Shown here piece after piece: positions 17,721 to 26,711 of a stretch of DNA of 64,000 bases (the first letter of the stretch is position 1; every line of letters starts with the position of its first letter). A model generated the notes under the pieces. The model was not told the origin of the DNA, did not search any database, and was given only the letters and a program-made list of their open reading frames with translations. The translations under genes and the position numbers were made by a program. The stretch is from Lachnospiraceae bacterium (GTDB lineage Bacteria; Bacillota; Clostridia; Lachnospirales; Lachnospiraceae), in contig JAETQI010000006.1 of NCBI GenBank assembly GCA_021770755.1, positions 1-64,000 of the forward strand, given 5' to 3'.

Positions 17721-19418
17721 ATGACAATGAAAACAAAGATTCCTGTTGGCGTTGAAAATTTTGCTGAAATGCGCAGGGAGGGATTTTATTATATTGATAA
17801 GACAGGGATTATACGGGAGCTTTTAGAGAATCAGGGAAAGGTAAATCTATTTACGCGTCCAAGACGCTTTGGAAAAACTTTGAATATGAGTATGTTGAAA
17901 CATTTTTTCGAGACAGAATGTGACAGCGGTCTTTTTGACGGCCTTGAAATTTCCAGAGAAGAAGAGATCTGTGATAAATACATGGGAAAGTATCCGGTGA
18001 TTTCTATCAGTTTAAAAGGTGCGTCTGGTACAGAGTTTGATTCAGCGAAGAGAATGCTTCGAAGGATCATAGGAAAAGAAGCAATGAGATTTCATTTTCT
18101 CATGAAGAGTGATACTTTGACGGAATTGGAGTGCAGACAATATAAGGCAATTGTTAAAATGGATGAAGAAGGAAACTTTATTATGACAGATGAAGTGTTG
18201 AAAGATAGTCTCCTGACATTATCACAATTGCTGCATAAGCATTATGGGATAACCGCTATCATACTGATCGATGAATATGATGTTCCGCTTGATCAGGCGT
18301 ATCAGTCGGGATATTATGACAATATGGTCGATCTTTTAAAAGGTTTATATGGTCAGGCGCTTAAAACAAATGACAGTCTGGCGTTTGCTGTGCTTACAGG
18401 ATGTCTGAGGATATCGAAGGAAAGTATTTTTACTGGATTAAATAATTTTAATGTTTATACAGTGAAAGATGTACAGTACAATGAATATTTTGGTTTTACA
18501 GACACGGAAGTAAAAAGGATGCTGGAATATTATGGCTGGGAAGAGCGGTATGAAATTGTAAAGGAATGGTATGATGGTTATCGGTTTGGTAATCTGGAGA
18601 TATATTGTCCATGGGATGTTATCAGTTACTGTCATGCATTAAAGATGAATTTGTCTGTGAATCCGCAAAATTACTGGGTAAATACGAGTGGAAATGATAT
18701 CATTAGAAACTTTATTGACAAGGCAGATGCAGCTACGAGGGATGAGATTGAGCAATTGATTGATGGTGGCTATATAAAAAAAGAAATTCACCAGGAATTA
18801 ACTTATAGAGACTTTGATTCTGATATTGATAATTTATGGAGTCTGCTTTTTACAACTGGATATTTGACACAGTATGGAGAAGATGAAAGTGGGAGAACAA
18901 AACTTGTCATCCCAAACAGGGAAGTGCATTGGATATTTGTGCAGCAGATACGCAAATGGTTTAAAGAGGAGACAAAGAAAGATATCACAAAACTACAAAA
19001 TTTTTGCAGGGCGTTTCAGAAAAATGATGTGACAGCTATAGAGGAGGGGTTCACTTCATATTTGAGAAAGACGATTAGTATCCGTGACAGTTATGCCAGG
19101 AATGACATGAAGGAGAATTTTTACCACGGTATTTTACTCGGGCTTCTGGGAAGTATGACTGATTGGAAAATCAGGTCAAATGCGGAAACAGGAGATGGAT
19201 ACAGTGATATCTCTGTGGAAATCGTGGATGATGAGATTGGTATTGTTATAGAATTAAAGTATGCCGAGAATGCAAAGTTTGATGCCGCATGTGACGAGGC
19301 AATGAAGCAGATCAAAGACAGGAATTATGAGGAAGTTTTGGTAGATGATGGCATGAAATTGATATACAGATATGGAATTGCATGTTATAAGAAGCGTTGT
19401 AAAGTGATTTCCGAATAA
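17721..19418 (+). CDS. AAA-ATPase-like/PDDEXK_9 protein (paralog)
   Basis: YYIDKTGIIRELLENQGKVNLFTRPRRFGKTLNMSMLKHFFE; IVIELKYAENAKFDAACDEAMKQIKDRNY. Confidence 0.88.
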   Translation: MTMKTKIPVGVENFAEMRREGFYYIDKTGIIRELLENQGKVNLFTRPRRFGKTLNMSMLKHFFETECDSGLFDGLEISREEEICDKYMGKYPVISISLKGASGTEFDSAKRMLRRIIGKEAMRFHFLMKSDTLTELECRQYKAIVKMDEEGNFIMTDEVLKDSLLTLSQLLHKHYGITAIILIDEYDVPLDQAYQSGYYDNMVDLLKGLYGQALKTNDSLAFAVLTGCLRISKESIFTGLNNFNVYTVKDVQYNEYFGFTDTEVKRMLEYYGWEERYEIVKEWYDGYRFGNLEIYCPWDVISYCHALKMNLSVNPQNYWVNTSGNDIIRNFIDKADAATRDEIEQLIDGGYIKKEIHQELTYRDFDSDIDNLWSLLFTTGYLTQYGEDESGRTKLVIPNREVHWIFVQQIRKWFKEETKKDITKLQNFCRAFQKNDVTAIEEGFTSYLRKTISIRDSYARNDMKENFYHGILLGLLGSMTDWKIRSNAETGDGYSDISVEIVDDEIGIVIELKYAENAKFDAACDEAMKQIKDRNYEEVLVDDGMKLIYRYGIACYKKRCKVISE

Positions 19419-19423
19419 AAACC

Positions 19424-19445
19424 ATCAGGGGTAAAACCCCTGATA
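19424..19445. terminator. hairpin terminator between convergent genes
   Basis: atcaggggt-aaa-acccctgat. Confidence 0.65.
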
Positions 19446-19446
19446 G

Positions 19447-20976
19447 TTAGATATTCCAGATGATTTTGGTACTGCCGTCTTCGCTTATGATGATCTGGTG
19501 GATCATGATCATAGCGACCTCTTTTTTGCGGTTGTAGTCAGCTGTTTTCCATGATTTGGCAAGATCGATGATGACATCTGTTTCGTCGTCCATACTTTTT
19601 AACTCATCGATCCGTTCATACAGAGCCCGTTTATCGTTTTTAAACTGTGTAGCTTTTTGGTTGGCGAGTGACAGCAAATCTTCGTTAAAACCGCCTGTCA
19701 GCATTGTATCCATAAGCTGCTTCTCTGATCTTTCAATCGCTTTAATCTTTAATTTCAGTTCATTGACTTCGGGAGAATGGTCATTTGCTGTTATATGCTT
19801 TGCTTCCTTCAGATCGGATAGTTTTTCGCAGATACAGTCATAGACCATGTTTTCCAAATCCTCGGCATAGATGGATACTTTTGTCCCAGTACAGATTTTC
19901 TTATGCGTTTTGCCTGTGCAGTTGAAGTAGCGCCGCATTTCGCCACTTTTGTTGATTTTACCTTTGATCGTAGTCATGGTATGCCCGCATTTTTCACAGA
20001 TCACTTTACCGGAGAGCCAGCTGGTCTGATTGCTGTAACTGTTTGTGATCTGTTTATTTTTCTCGAGCTTCCGCTGGCATTTGAGCCAGATATCCGAATC
20101 CACGATGCCGTTATGGGTTAAGAGTACCAGCTTCATGTCAGACCAGTCGGGATTGTCGGGCTTATGCTTGGTATGTCCGTAGAGCTGTGCCCCATATTCC
20201 CCAGTAAACATGGATACATCAGTTACCATCTGAACTCCATGCCGTTCATAGTAATCGTAGATATCGGAATCCGCTTTGACATAGATCGGATTTTTGAGTA
20301 TCGTGGAAAGTTTAGCTGTAGACCATGCACTTCCATTCAGGGGCAGCCTGTTTTCGGCAATCAGGATATTCATCAGACGCCGCAAAGAGACGCTTTCCTG
20401 CGCATAAACCTCATATATGTATCGTATCTGTTCGATCTCCGCGGGAAGGGGACTTAGCTTTTTGGTGTGGATATTATGAATGACTGTGGGGACAAGCTCG
20501 AATCCGTAAGGTTGTCTTCCTCCCATATAAAATCCCATCTCGCTTCGATGGGCGTAAGCCTGGGTGATGCGGTTGATGATGGATGTTCTCTCAAATTCAG
20601 CAAATATCATCAGGATCTTGACAATCAGTTCCCCGTAGGGAGAGGATGTGTCAAAAGACTCCTGTGAGGAGACAAATTCTACTTTATGGGTTTTGAACTC
20701 CTGCAGAATATTGACGAAGTCGGAGAGAGAGCGGCTGATGCGGTCAAGCTTGTAGACAATGACTTTGCTGACCTTATCCTGACGGACGAGATTCATCATC
20801 TTCTGAAAGCCGTCACGATTGATGTTGCCGCCTGAAAAGCCGTTATCCACAAGGGTTATGACCTTTTCGTTCCGCTCGTCCGGTTTGATGACAGACTTGC
20901 AGTATTCAAGCTGGGTTTCACAGCTGATGCTGTTCTCTCGTTCGATTGATTTTCTTGCGTAGAGCACAATTGCCAT
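19447..20976 (-). CDS. large serine recombinase
   Basis: MAIVLYARKSIERENSISCETQLEYC...VIVYKLDRISRSLSDFVN; CEKCGHTMTTIKGK zinc ribbon. Confidence 0.9.
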   Translation of the reverse strand: MAIVLYARKSIERENSISCETQLEYCKSVIKPDERNEKVITLVDNGFSGGNINRDGFQKMMNLVRQDKVSKVIVYKLDRISRSLSDFVNILQEFKTHKVEFVSSQESFDTSSPYGELIVKILMIFAEFERTSIINRITQAYAHRSEMGFYMGGRQPYGFELVPTVIHNIHTKKLSPLPAEIEQIRYIYEVYAQESVSLRRLMNILIAENRLPLNGSAWSTAKLSTILKNPIYVKADSDIYDYYERHGVQMVTDVSMFTGEYGAQLYGHTKHKPDNPDWSDMKLVLLTHNGIVDSDIWLKCQRKLEKNKQITNSYSNQTSWLSGKVICEKCGHTMTTIKGKINKSGEMRRYFNCTGKTHKKICTGTKVSIYAEDLENMVYDCICEKLSDLKEAKHITANDHSPEVNELKLKIKAIERSEKQLMDTMLTGGFNEDLLSLANQKATQFKNDKRALYERIDELKSMDDETDVIIDLAKSWKTADYNRKKEVAMIMIHQIIISEDGSTKIIWNI

Positions 20977-20992
20977 TTTGATACACTTCCTT

Positions 20993-22102
20993 TTAGATAT
21001 TCATCTTTTTTTGTAATACATCCCATTTTGTTGGTTTCCGTTCCTTTATCACTGGTAATTTATGTGGTTCATTTTCTGTGAGATCCAGATCATTCAGCTT
21101 TTTGACAAGCCTTTTATTTCTCTAGCGTTCCTCATAGGAAGCTTTGACAGACTCGCCAAGACTGGATATATAGGAGACGGGGTAATTTAAACCGCTTATG
21201 GCGACCAGTGTACTTCTGCCGTTATAGCCTTCAAATACATTTGTGGGTTTTCCGACTTCTGCTATGATAACATCTTTCTCGATGTCTGAATTGCCTTGTC
21301 CAGCGTGGATGATGGCAATGTTCTCACATATCATATTTTGTTCTACAGGTGCAAAAATCCCATCTCTGGTTAATTTCCGCAGCATGAAAGCCTGATCTAA
21401 GGTCTGGTCCTTTTCTTTTACTCCCATGAGATTGATTACCATCATCCCATTATTTTTTAACATTTCAAGTCTCTCGGCTTCATCAAAGTTATTCAGCTCT
21501 CCATAAGTGTCGTTCGAGAGGAAAGTATCAAGAAACTTTGCGAAAGTGTTATTGATGTATTGATAGTCTTTTTCTTTATGGGCACTATTGGAGATACTGA
21601 AATTATTGTTGATGAAAAATGCTGCACCGAGTCTTATCCCAGATTCGCTGATTTCCTGTAGCTCCTTTACTGCATCATAAGTGTTTTTGTGTTTTTTGAC
21701 GGCCTCGTCAATGGAAGGGAGTGCAATAACCGGACATATTATTTTTGAAGGGTTTCCCTCTTCGTTGGCATCCTGTGCAAGCATTTCAGCTAAGATCGTA
21801 GCGCATCCGCTTCCAAAGGAACCTCCGCCACTGAAAACAAGGAATATGATTTCCTCATCAATATTTGACATAAACCTTAAGAACTCTGGATTCTGTTCAA
21901 GGCATGCCAAAGCTTTTTCACGATCGCCCCCAAATCCATCAAAGCCGTTTAAATGATACTTGGGAATGTCACCAAGTACTTTTAAATCCTGTTCACTTCC
22001 ATTGGCAGCAATCACTTTGTAATTTAGTAAATGGAACTCTTTTACCTGTTTGCCGCCATAGTTTCCCAAACCTATAAATTTGCAGTTGTTCTTTAAATTC
22101 AT
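20993..22102 (-). CDS. TubZ/FtsZ-like partition GTPase; TAG at 21122-21124, frame open to TAA at 20993
   Basis: FIGLGNYGGKQVKEF...VFSGGGSFGSGCATILAEML tubulin-signature-like loop; the supplied ORF ends at 21122 but 42 further sense codons follow in frame. Confidence 0.75.
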
Positions 22103-22371
22103 ACAATTTTTCCTCCTTCGACTGTTTTGATGCCCTTTTCCAAGAGATAAAATGTGTCAGCATGGTTATCAAGGCATCCTTTTTTGATATAACCAGCATT
22201 TGTTAATTTTTGCATTTTTCTGTAAACCGTCATACGGGCTCCAAGCACACCTTCATTATCGTTGATTAAATCCATAATTGTCATGGAATGATATGGATTT
22301 GTGCAGTTGGCATTGTATAAGGAATTTAAAATCATAAATTCCATACGATTTAGTTCGATTATGTCATTCAT
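22099..22371 (-). CDS. winged-HTH TubR-like partition adaptor/repressor
   Basis: MNDIIELNRMEFMILNSLYNANCTNPYHSMTIMDLINDNEGVLGARMTVYRKMQKLTNAGYIKKG; overlaps the TubZ-like start. Confidence 0.65.
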   Translation of the reverse strand: MNDIIELNRMEFMILNSLYNANCTNPYHSMTIMDLINDNEGVLGARMTVYRKMQKLTNAGYIKKGCLDNHADTFYLLEKGIKTVEGGKIV

Positions 22372-22453
22372 ATTGACAAGTCCTTTCTCTGATGTTATCT
22401 ACACATTGACTGGATATGTCATATACATTGACTTGAAATATATATGACATATC
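22371..22453. promoter_or_regulatory. candidate tubC-like centromere/operator
   Basis: (c/t)ATTGAC repeats at 22371, 22404, 22426 (spacing 33 and 22 bp) and perfect 13-bp IR GATATGTCATATA/TATATGACATATC. Confidence 0.5.
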
Positions 22454-22500
22454 AATTATTTTCCTTTGCTGCCTTTGCTCTTTTTTCAAAATGTGAAAAA

Positions 22501-22532
22501 GGAATTTCCCGCAGCAGGGCTATGGGAAATCC
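22501..22532 (-). other. stem-loop, second copy of the 10083 element
   Basis: Minus strand ggatttcccatagccctgctgcgggaaattcc. Confidence 0.55.
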
Positions 22533-22592
22533 TGCCATAGCTATTATTCGATTACGCAGTATGCTGCGGGATATGGTGGCCTGCGATCTGAC

Positions 22593-22748
22593 TTATGTAG
22601 AGACATATTTGCGTGGTCTTGTCAGAGCACGGAACAGTTCTTCGGTGATTTGTTCTTTGCTATTTTTCGTAGCAGATGATAGAATAATATGTTCGACATT
22701 GTGCTTAATCTCTTTGGTGTCAATGTACTCTTTGATTAAATTAGCCAT
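22593..22748 (-). CDS. small accessory protein (51 aa), possibly TnpW-like
   Basis: MANLIKEYIDTKEIKHNVEHIILSSATKNSKEQITEELFRALTRPRKYVST; SD taggaggtttt. Confidence 0.45.
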   Translation of the reverse strand: MANLIKEYIDTKEIKHNVEHIILSSATKNSKEQITEELFRALTRPRKYVST

Positions 22749-22759
22749 TTGAAAACCTC

Positions 22760-23467
22760 CTATATCGCGCCACACAGAGGGGCAGTATTGGAATCCAGAT
22801 CGATTCCGTCTGTTACTATCATATGAGTAAAGTCACAGCAAATTTCATGATTGAGCAGATTTAAAATGCCCTCCTGGTTATAGGGAAAGAAACAGCTTGT
22901 CAACAGCGGTGGTGTTACCTTGATATCCTGTCGCTTGTATTTTCGGTCATAATAATGACATTGATTGACAACCCCTTTTCCGTCTTTGTAGTACTGTAAC
23001 TCGATAAAGATAGAGCGGTGGAGCTTATTTTTCAATCGGGTACATAAGCGTGCAGGCAGTTCATTGTAGGTGTCGCCACTGCCGACCATAATCAGAAAAT
23101 GATACTTTTTGTGCGTGGCTTCTGATTTCACCTTCAAATAGTGGTCAAGTGGGAGAGCAGCGTTATCGGTTGTAATGATGTCAACATCATAAAATTTTTT
23201 GTCGAGTTCTGTGTCGATAACGTATAGCAGCTCGTCGATGTGAAAATGGAATGTTTGTAGTTTCTGGGGTTTTGCGCAATAACGATCCGCTCCGCATTTT
23301 CCCTGGTTGCGATCAGTGTAAAAGCAGTCTAATATAGTACAATTGGTACCATTAATCTTCACAGCCAGATATACAACCCTGCCATGCTGTGTTTTAAAGA
23401 GTGTTCGGAATGTGTCTGTGTTGTTGTCGCTTGCGAACACTTCAAGCTTTAAGATGCTCTTGTGCAT
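22760..23467 (-). CDS. hypothetical mobile-element protein
   Basis: Uninterrupted 235-aa ORF within the minus-strand mobilization operon. Confidence 0.55.
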   Translation of the reverse strand: MHKSILKLEVFASDNNTDTFRTLFKTQHGRVVYLAVKINGTNCTILDCFYTDRNQGKCGADRYCAKPQKLQTFHFHIDELLYVIDTELDKKFYDVDIITTDNAALPLDHYLKVKSEATHKKYHFLIMVGSGDTYNELPARLCTRLKNKLHRSIFIELQYYKDGKGVVNQCHYYDRKYKRQDIKVTPPLLTSCFFPYNQEGILNLLNHEICCDFTHMIVTDGIDLDSNTAPLCGAI

Positions 23468-23547
23468 ATTTGATACCTCCTTTGAGTTAGAATATATAAT
23501 CAGTGAATGGGCAAATACGCTTTCTGAATGAGAATTAATATTTGATG

Positions 23548-24324
23548 TTATCGGGACAATTCTAATTCGTATCTGCGTTCTTGGTTCAATTGGTGTTGAA
23601 GAATACGTTCTTCATTATGTTTTTTGATTGCACGTTTTCTGTCACCAGCATTTGTATGTTCACCACGCTGTTCCTTCTGCCAGTCAATACGGCTCAAATG
23701 TATAGTAGGTTCACGGTTTTTTTGACCTTGGATTTCAAGACTTTCATGAGTGACACGTATGTCATATCCATTTCGTTCATAAGCTCTGTTCTGAACTTTT
23801 GCCCAATTCTCACGCCAGATATTGATATATTTGATATTATTTCGCTCACGATCCTTTTTTTTGTTAAAACCATCTGGTCCAACAGTACGTGTTGATACCA
23901 ATATATGGACGTGAGGATTATTTTTGCTTGGTTCAATTTCATTCCTGCCTTCATGGATAGCTGCGATTGTACATAAACCATATTCTGTGAAATTGTTCGT
24001 GACATATTCTTTGACAATATGAATTAATTCGTGAGTAGGGAGTTCATTAGGCAGAGAACCTATAAACTCTCGCGCAGTACGTGCATCGTATCGTTTTTCA
24101 GCCCTGTCGATCTCATCACAGAGATTTTGAAGATTGTGGTACTTTGGTGGAGCTTTTTCAGGTTGAAAAATTTCGTGATAAAGAACATCTTGCCTTTGAC
24201 GATAATAGGTTTTATCATTATAGGTGTCATGGAGTCTTTCGCCACTAATGTAGTGGGCTGCTTTGGTAATAGACCGTCCTTTTCCTCGGCTGATGTTTTT
24301 AATTTCTAAATGAAAATTTGCCAT
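23548..24324 (-). CDS. MobA/MobL family relaxase
   Basis: MANFHLEIKNISRGKGRSITKAAHYISGERLHD...NPHVHILVSTRTV. Confidence 0.9.
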   Translation of the reverse strand: MANFHLEIKNISRGKGRSITKAAHYISGERLHDTYNDKTYYRQRQDVLYHEIFQPEKAPPKYHNLQNLCDEIDRAEKRYDARTAREFIGSLPNELPTHELIHIVKEYVTNNFTEYGLCTIAAIHEGRNEIEPSKNNPHVHILVSTRTVGPDGFNKKKDRERNNIKYINIWRENWAKVQNRAYERNGYDIRVTHESLEIQGQKNREPTIHLSRIDWQKEQRGEHTNAGDRKRAIKKHNEERILQHQLNQERRYELELSR

Positions 24325-24373
24325 AATTAAAATCTCCTTCCGCGTCTGAGCGCTGTCAGATTTTTTGTGTTTG

Positions 24374-24410
24374 GTCCACTTACACATCTGGAGGGATTTT
24401 GTAAGTGGAC
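24374..24410. other. candidate oriT inverted repeat
   Basis: GTCCACTTACA...TGTAAGTGGAC, 50 bp upstream of the relaxase start. Confidence 0.4.
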
Positions 24411-24429
24411 AATTTCTATATTCTCCTGT

Positions 24430-24726
24430 TTATATCTTATTGGTGGCCTTTTCTTTAATTTGATTGACCAATTCCTGATCGGCAGCTAGTGCCGATAGGA
24501 ATGATTCAATAGATGCAAAAGTAACAGCATTTTCTGCTTTAGTACCTGGTTCAAGATTTAAAACTTCGGGAAAATGTTTGGAAACCAGTTCGCCGATGAT
24601 ATAATTGCGACGTTGGTCCTTTTTCTTACGGATGTCTCTGTCTTTTTTAAGCTGAATTTTTCGCTGTCGTTTAAGCTGGGCAATTTTCTCTTCTGTTTGT
24701 TTGATCTGTTCATCTAATGTTATCAA
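24430..24726 (-). CDS. DUF3847-like mobilization accessory protein
   Basis: DEQIKQTEEKIAQLKRQRKIQLKKDRDIRKKKDQRRNYIIGELVSKHFP. Confidence 0.7.
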   Translation of the reverse strand: MITLDEQIKQTEEKIAQLKRQRKIQLKKDRDIRKKKDQRRNYIIGELVSKHFPEVLNLEPGTKAENAVTFASIESFLSALAADQELVNQIKEKATNKI

Positions 24727-24782
24727 TCTAAAACTCCTTTCACACGTTCTGGTTACGTTATATATTGCAGAACGAAATAAAA

Positions 24783-26519
24783 CTACAGAAAATTGTTGGT
24801 GTCTGTTCGTGCTACTGTTCTTACTGAGACTACTCGAATACCAGAAGTTTGTCTATTTTCTCTATCTTTTGAGTCTCTTCCAGGAATTGCTCCATCATCA
24901 ATGTGATTTGAGGTATCAATTTGTGTTAATATGTTGTGTGTCGTCGATGTAACTTTTGCAGTAGCGGGAAGTATGGTGTGTTTAGGTAACAAAGGATTTT
25001 CAGCTAAATTGTTATTCAGCTGAAGTTTGTCCACTCGACAGAAGCCGTAAGGCGTAATCAAAGGGATATCTGTCAGGATTGAAAGCTCATGTGGGAAGAC
25101 AATATATTCACGAGTTTCTGTTAGTTGATTACTGTACCCAACAGGATCCATGAGATCGTCGAAACTTTCACTTCTACCGCGGTATGTGACCAGGTGTGTG
25201 CCAATAAGATGGCTGATGTTCTCCTGGGTATCAGCATCATTTGCTCGCAGGACAGCTTGAAATTGACAGTTATCAAGAATAATCCGTCTATCACATGTTC
25301 CGTAAAATTTGTCAATTTGGGCTAAGCTTTGAACTGCCAGGCAGATGTTTATATTCTTGCTCCGCAAAGTTGCTAATGCGTTTGTGATCATTTCCAACTT
25401 TCCAAATCTTGCAAATTCGTCCATGAGCAAAAGCGTTTGGGTATTATCTACCCCCTCTGGACTGTATTGATCAGGTCTGCGCTCTAAGTGGCGTATGAGC
25501 TGTGTATACATGATATTAATTGCACCGCTCCATTCTTCAATCTTTCCAGCAGGAATACATAGAAAAATGTTATTTTCCGTTAAATCATCCCATGTGAAAC
25601 AGTCTGTGTTACTTTGAGTGCTGCGAAAAGCTTTTTGGATATATGGGTCGGTGGCGAAAACAGACAGTTTATTTCGTATCCCTCTGTCGATACAGGCAAT
25701 TTGCTCCGGCTTGAGGTCGAGTAGTTGTCCTAAAAATATTTTGGCCTGTGTATCATTTTCCTCGGATATTTCCTTACTCAATTTGGCAACTGTTGATGAG
25801 GCTATTTTTGTCATGGATTCAATGAAACTGCACCCCAGATGGTAATAATATAACAAGGCTGCTGTGAGTACATTTTGTTCGGATTCAGCCCAGAATGGGT
25901 CGATATTGCCAGGCGGTGTTGGGATAATTGCAAGAACAATCTCCCGTATGTTGCAGATGATGTTCATCTCTCCGTCCTGCGTGACCAAATCAAATGGGTC
26001 ATAGACTGCTCCGTCAAGTTGCATAGGGTCAAAAATTATAAATGGACGTTTAACATATCCACACTGATACAGCTTTTGATAATAGGAAGACAGTTCACCT
26101 TTGATGTCCGTTACACACAGGGCTGCTTTCCAAGTGTATAATGTGGGCTTGATTATGCCAGCGCTTTTTCCGCTGCCGTTGCCCCCTATGATCAGTATGT
26201 TTCCTTCTGTCCCCTGGCGTATGCCGAAAAATTTGTTAAATCCGCAGTTTTTTTTATATCCCATGAAAAAACCTGAGTCAGAATATGTATCAAGAAGCAG
26301 CTGAGTCAGAACGAGGTCTGATTTTAACATCTGCTCCAAGTTATGATCTGGCGACTCGCGGGGTGACATGTCACATACGTCGGGGAAAAGTTTGTCATCG
26401 TCTATTGCTTGGCGATATTTCTTTTTCTGTCTGCGAGAAGAGTTATTTTTCGAATTAGTTATATCGTTGACTATCTTGTTGAGGTGTCGGATGGCTTTTT
26501 TCTCTTTTTTTCTGTCCAT
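24783..26519 (-). CDS. VirD4/TraG-type conjugative coupling ATPase
   Basis: GNILIIGGNGSGKSAGIIKPTLYTW; LLMDEFARFGKLEMITNALATLRSKNINICLAVQSLAQIDKFYG. Confidence 0.9.
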   Translation of the reverse strand: MDRKKEKKAIRHLNKIVNDITNSKNNSSRRQKKKYRQAIDDDKLFPDVCDMSPRESPDHNLEQMLKSDLVLTQLLLDTYSDSGFFMGYKKNCGFNKFFGIRQGTEGNILIIGGNGSGKSAGIIKPTLYTWKAALCVTDIKGELSSYYQKLYQCGYVKRPFIIFDPMQLDGAVYDPFDLVTQDGEMNIICNIREIVLAIIPTPPGNIDPFWAESEQNVLTAALLYYYHLGCSFIESMTKIASSTVAKLSKEISEENDTQAKIFLGQLLDLKPEQIACIDRGIRNKLSVFATDPYIQKAFRSTQSNTDCFTWDDLTENNIFLCIPAGKIEEWSGAINIMYTQLIRHLERRPDQYSPEGVDNTQTLLLMDEFARFGKLEMITNALATLRSKNINICLAVQSLAQIDKFYGTCDRRIILDNCQFQAVLRANDADTQENISHLIGTHLVTYRGRSESFDDLMDPVGYSNQLTETREYIVFPHELSILTDIPLITPYGFCRVDKLQLNNNLAENPLLPKHTILPATAKVTSTTHNILTQIDTSNHIDDGAIPGRDSKDRENRQTSGIRVVSVRTVARTDTNNFL

Positions 26520-26711
26520 AAAAGTAAACTCCTTTCAAAAAAATATATAAAAGTTACGCTTGAAATGTTGCTTCCAGTTAGGTAGAATAAGTTTGTATTT
26601 TATCGAAAGCCTAACTGATATCTATACTTTACGCCACACATGGAATACAAATCTCGGACTTTTTTGAAACATAGTTAAAACTTTTTAAGGACTTTTTTGG
26701 AGGTGATTCTT

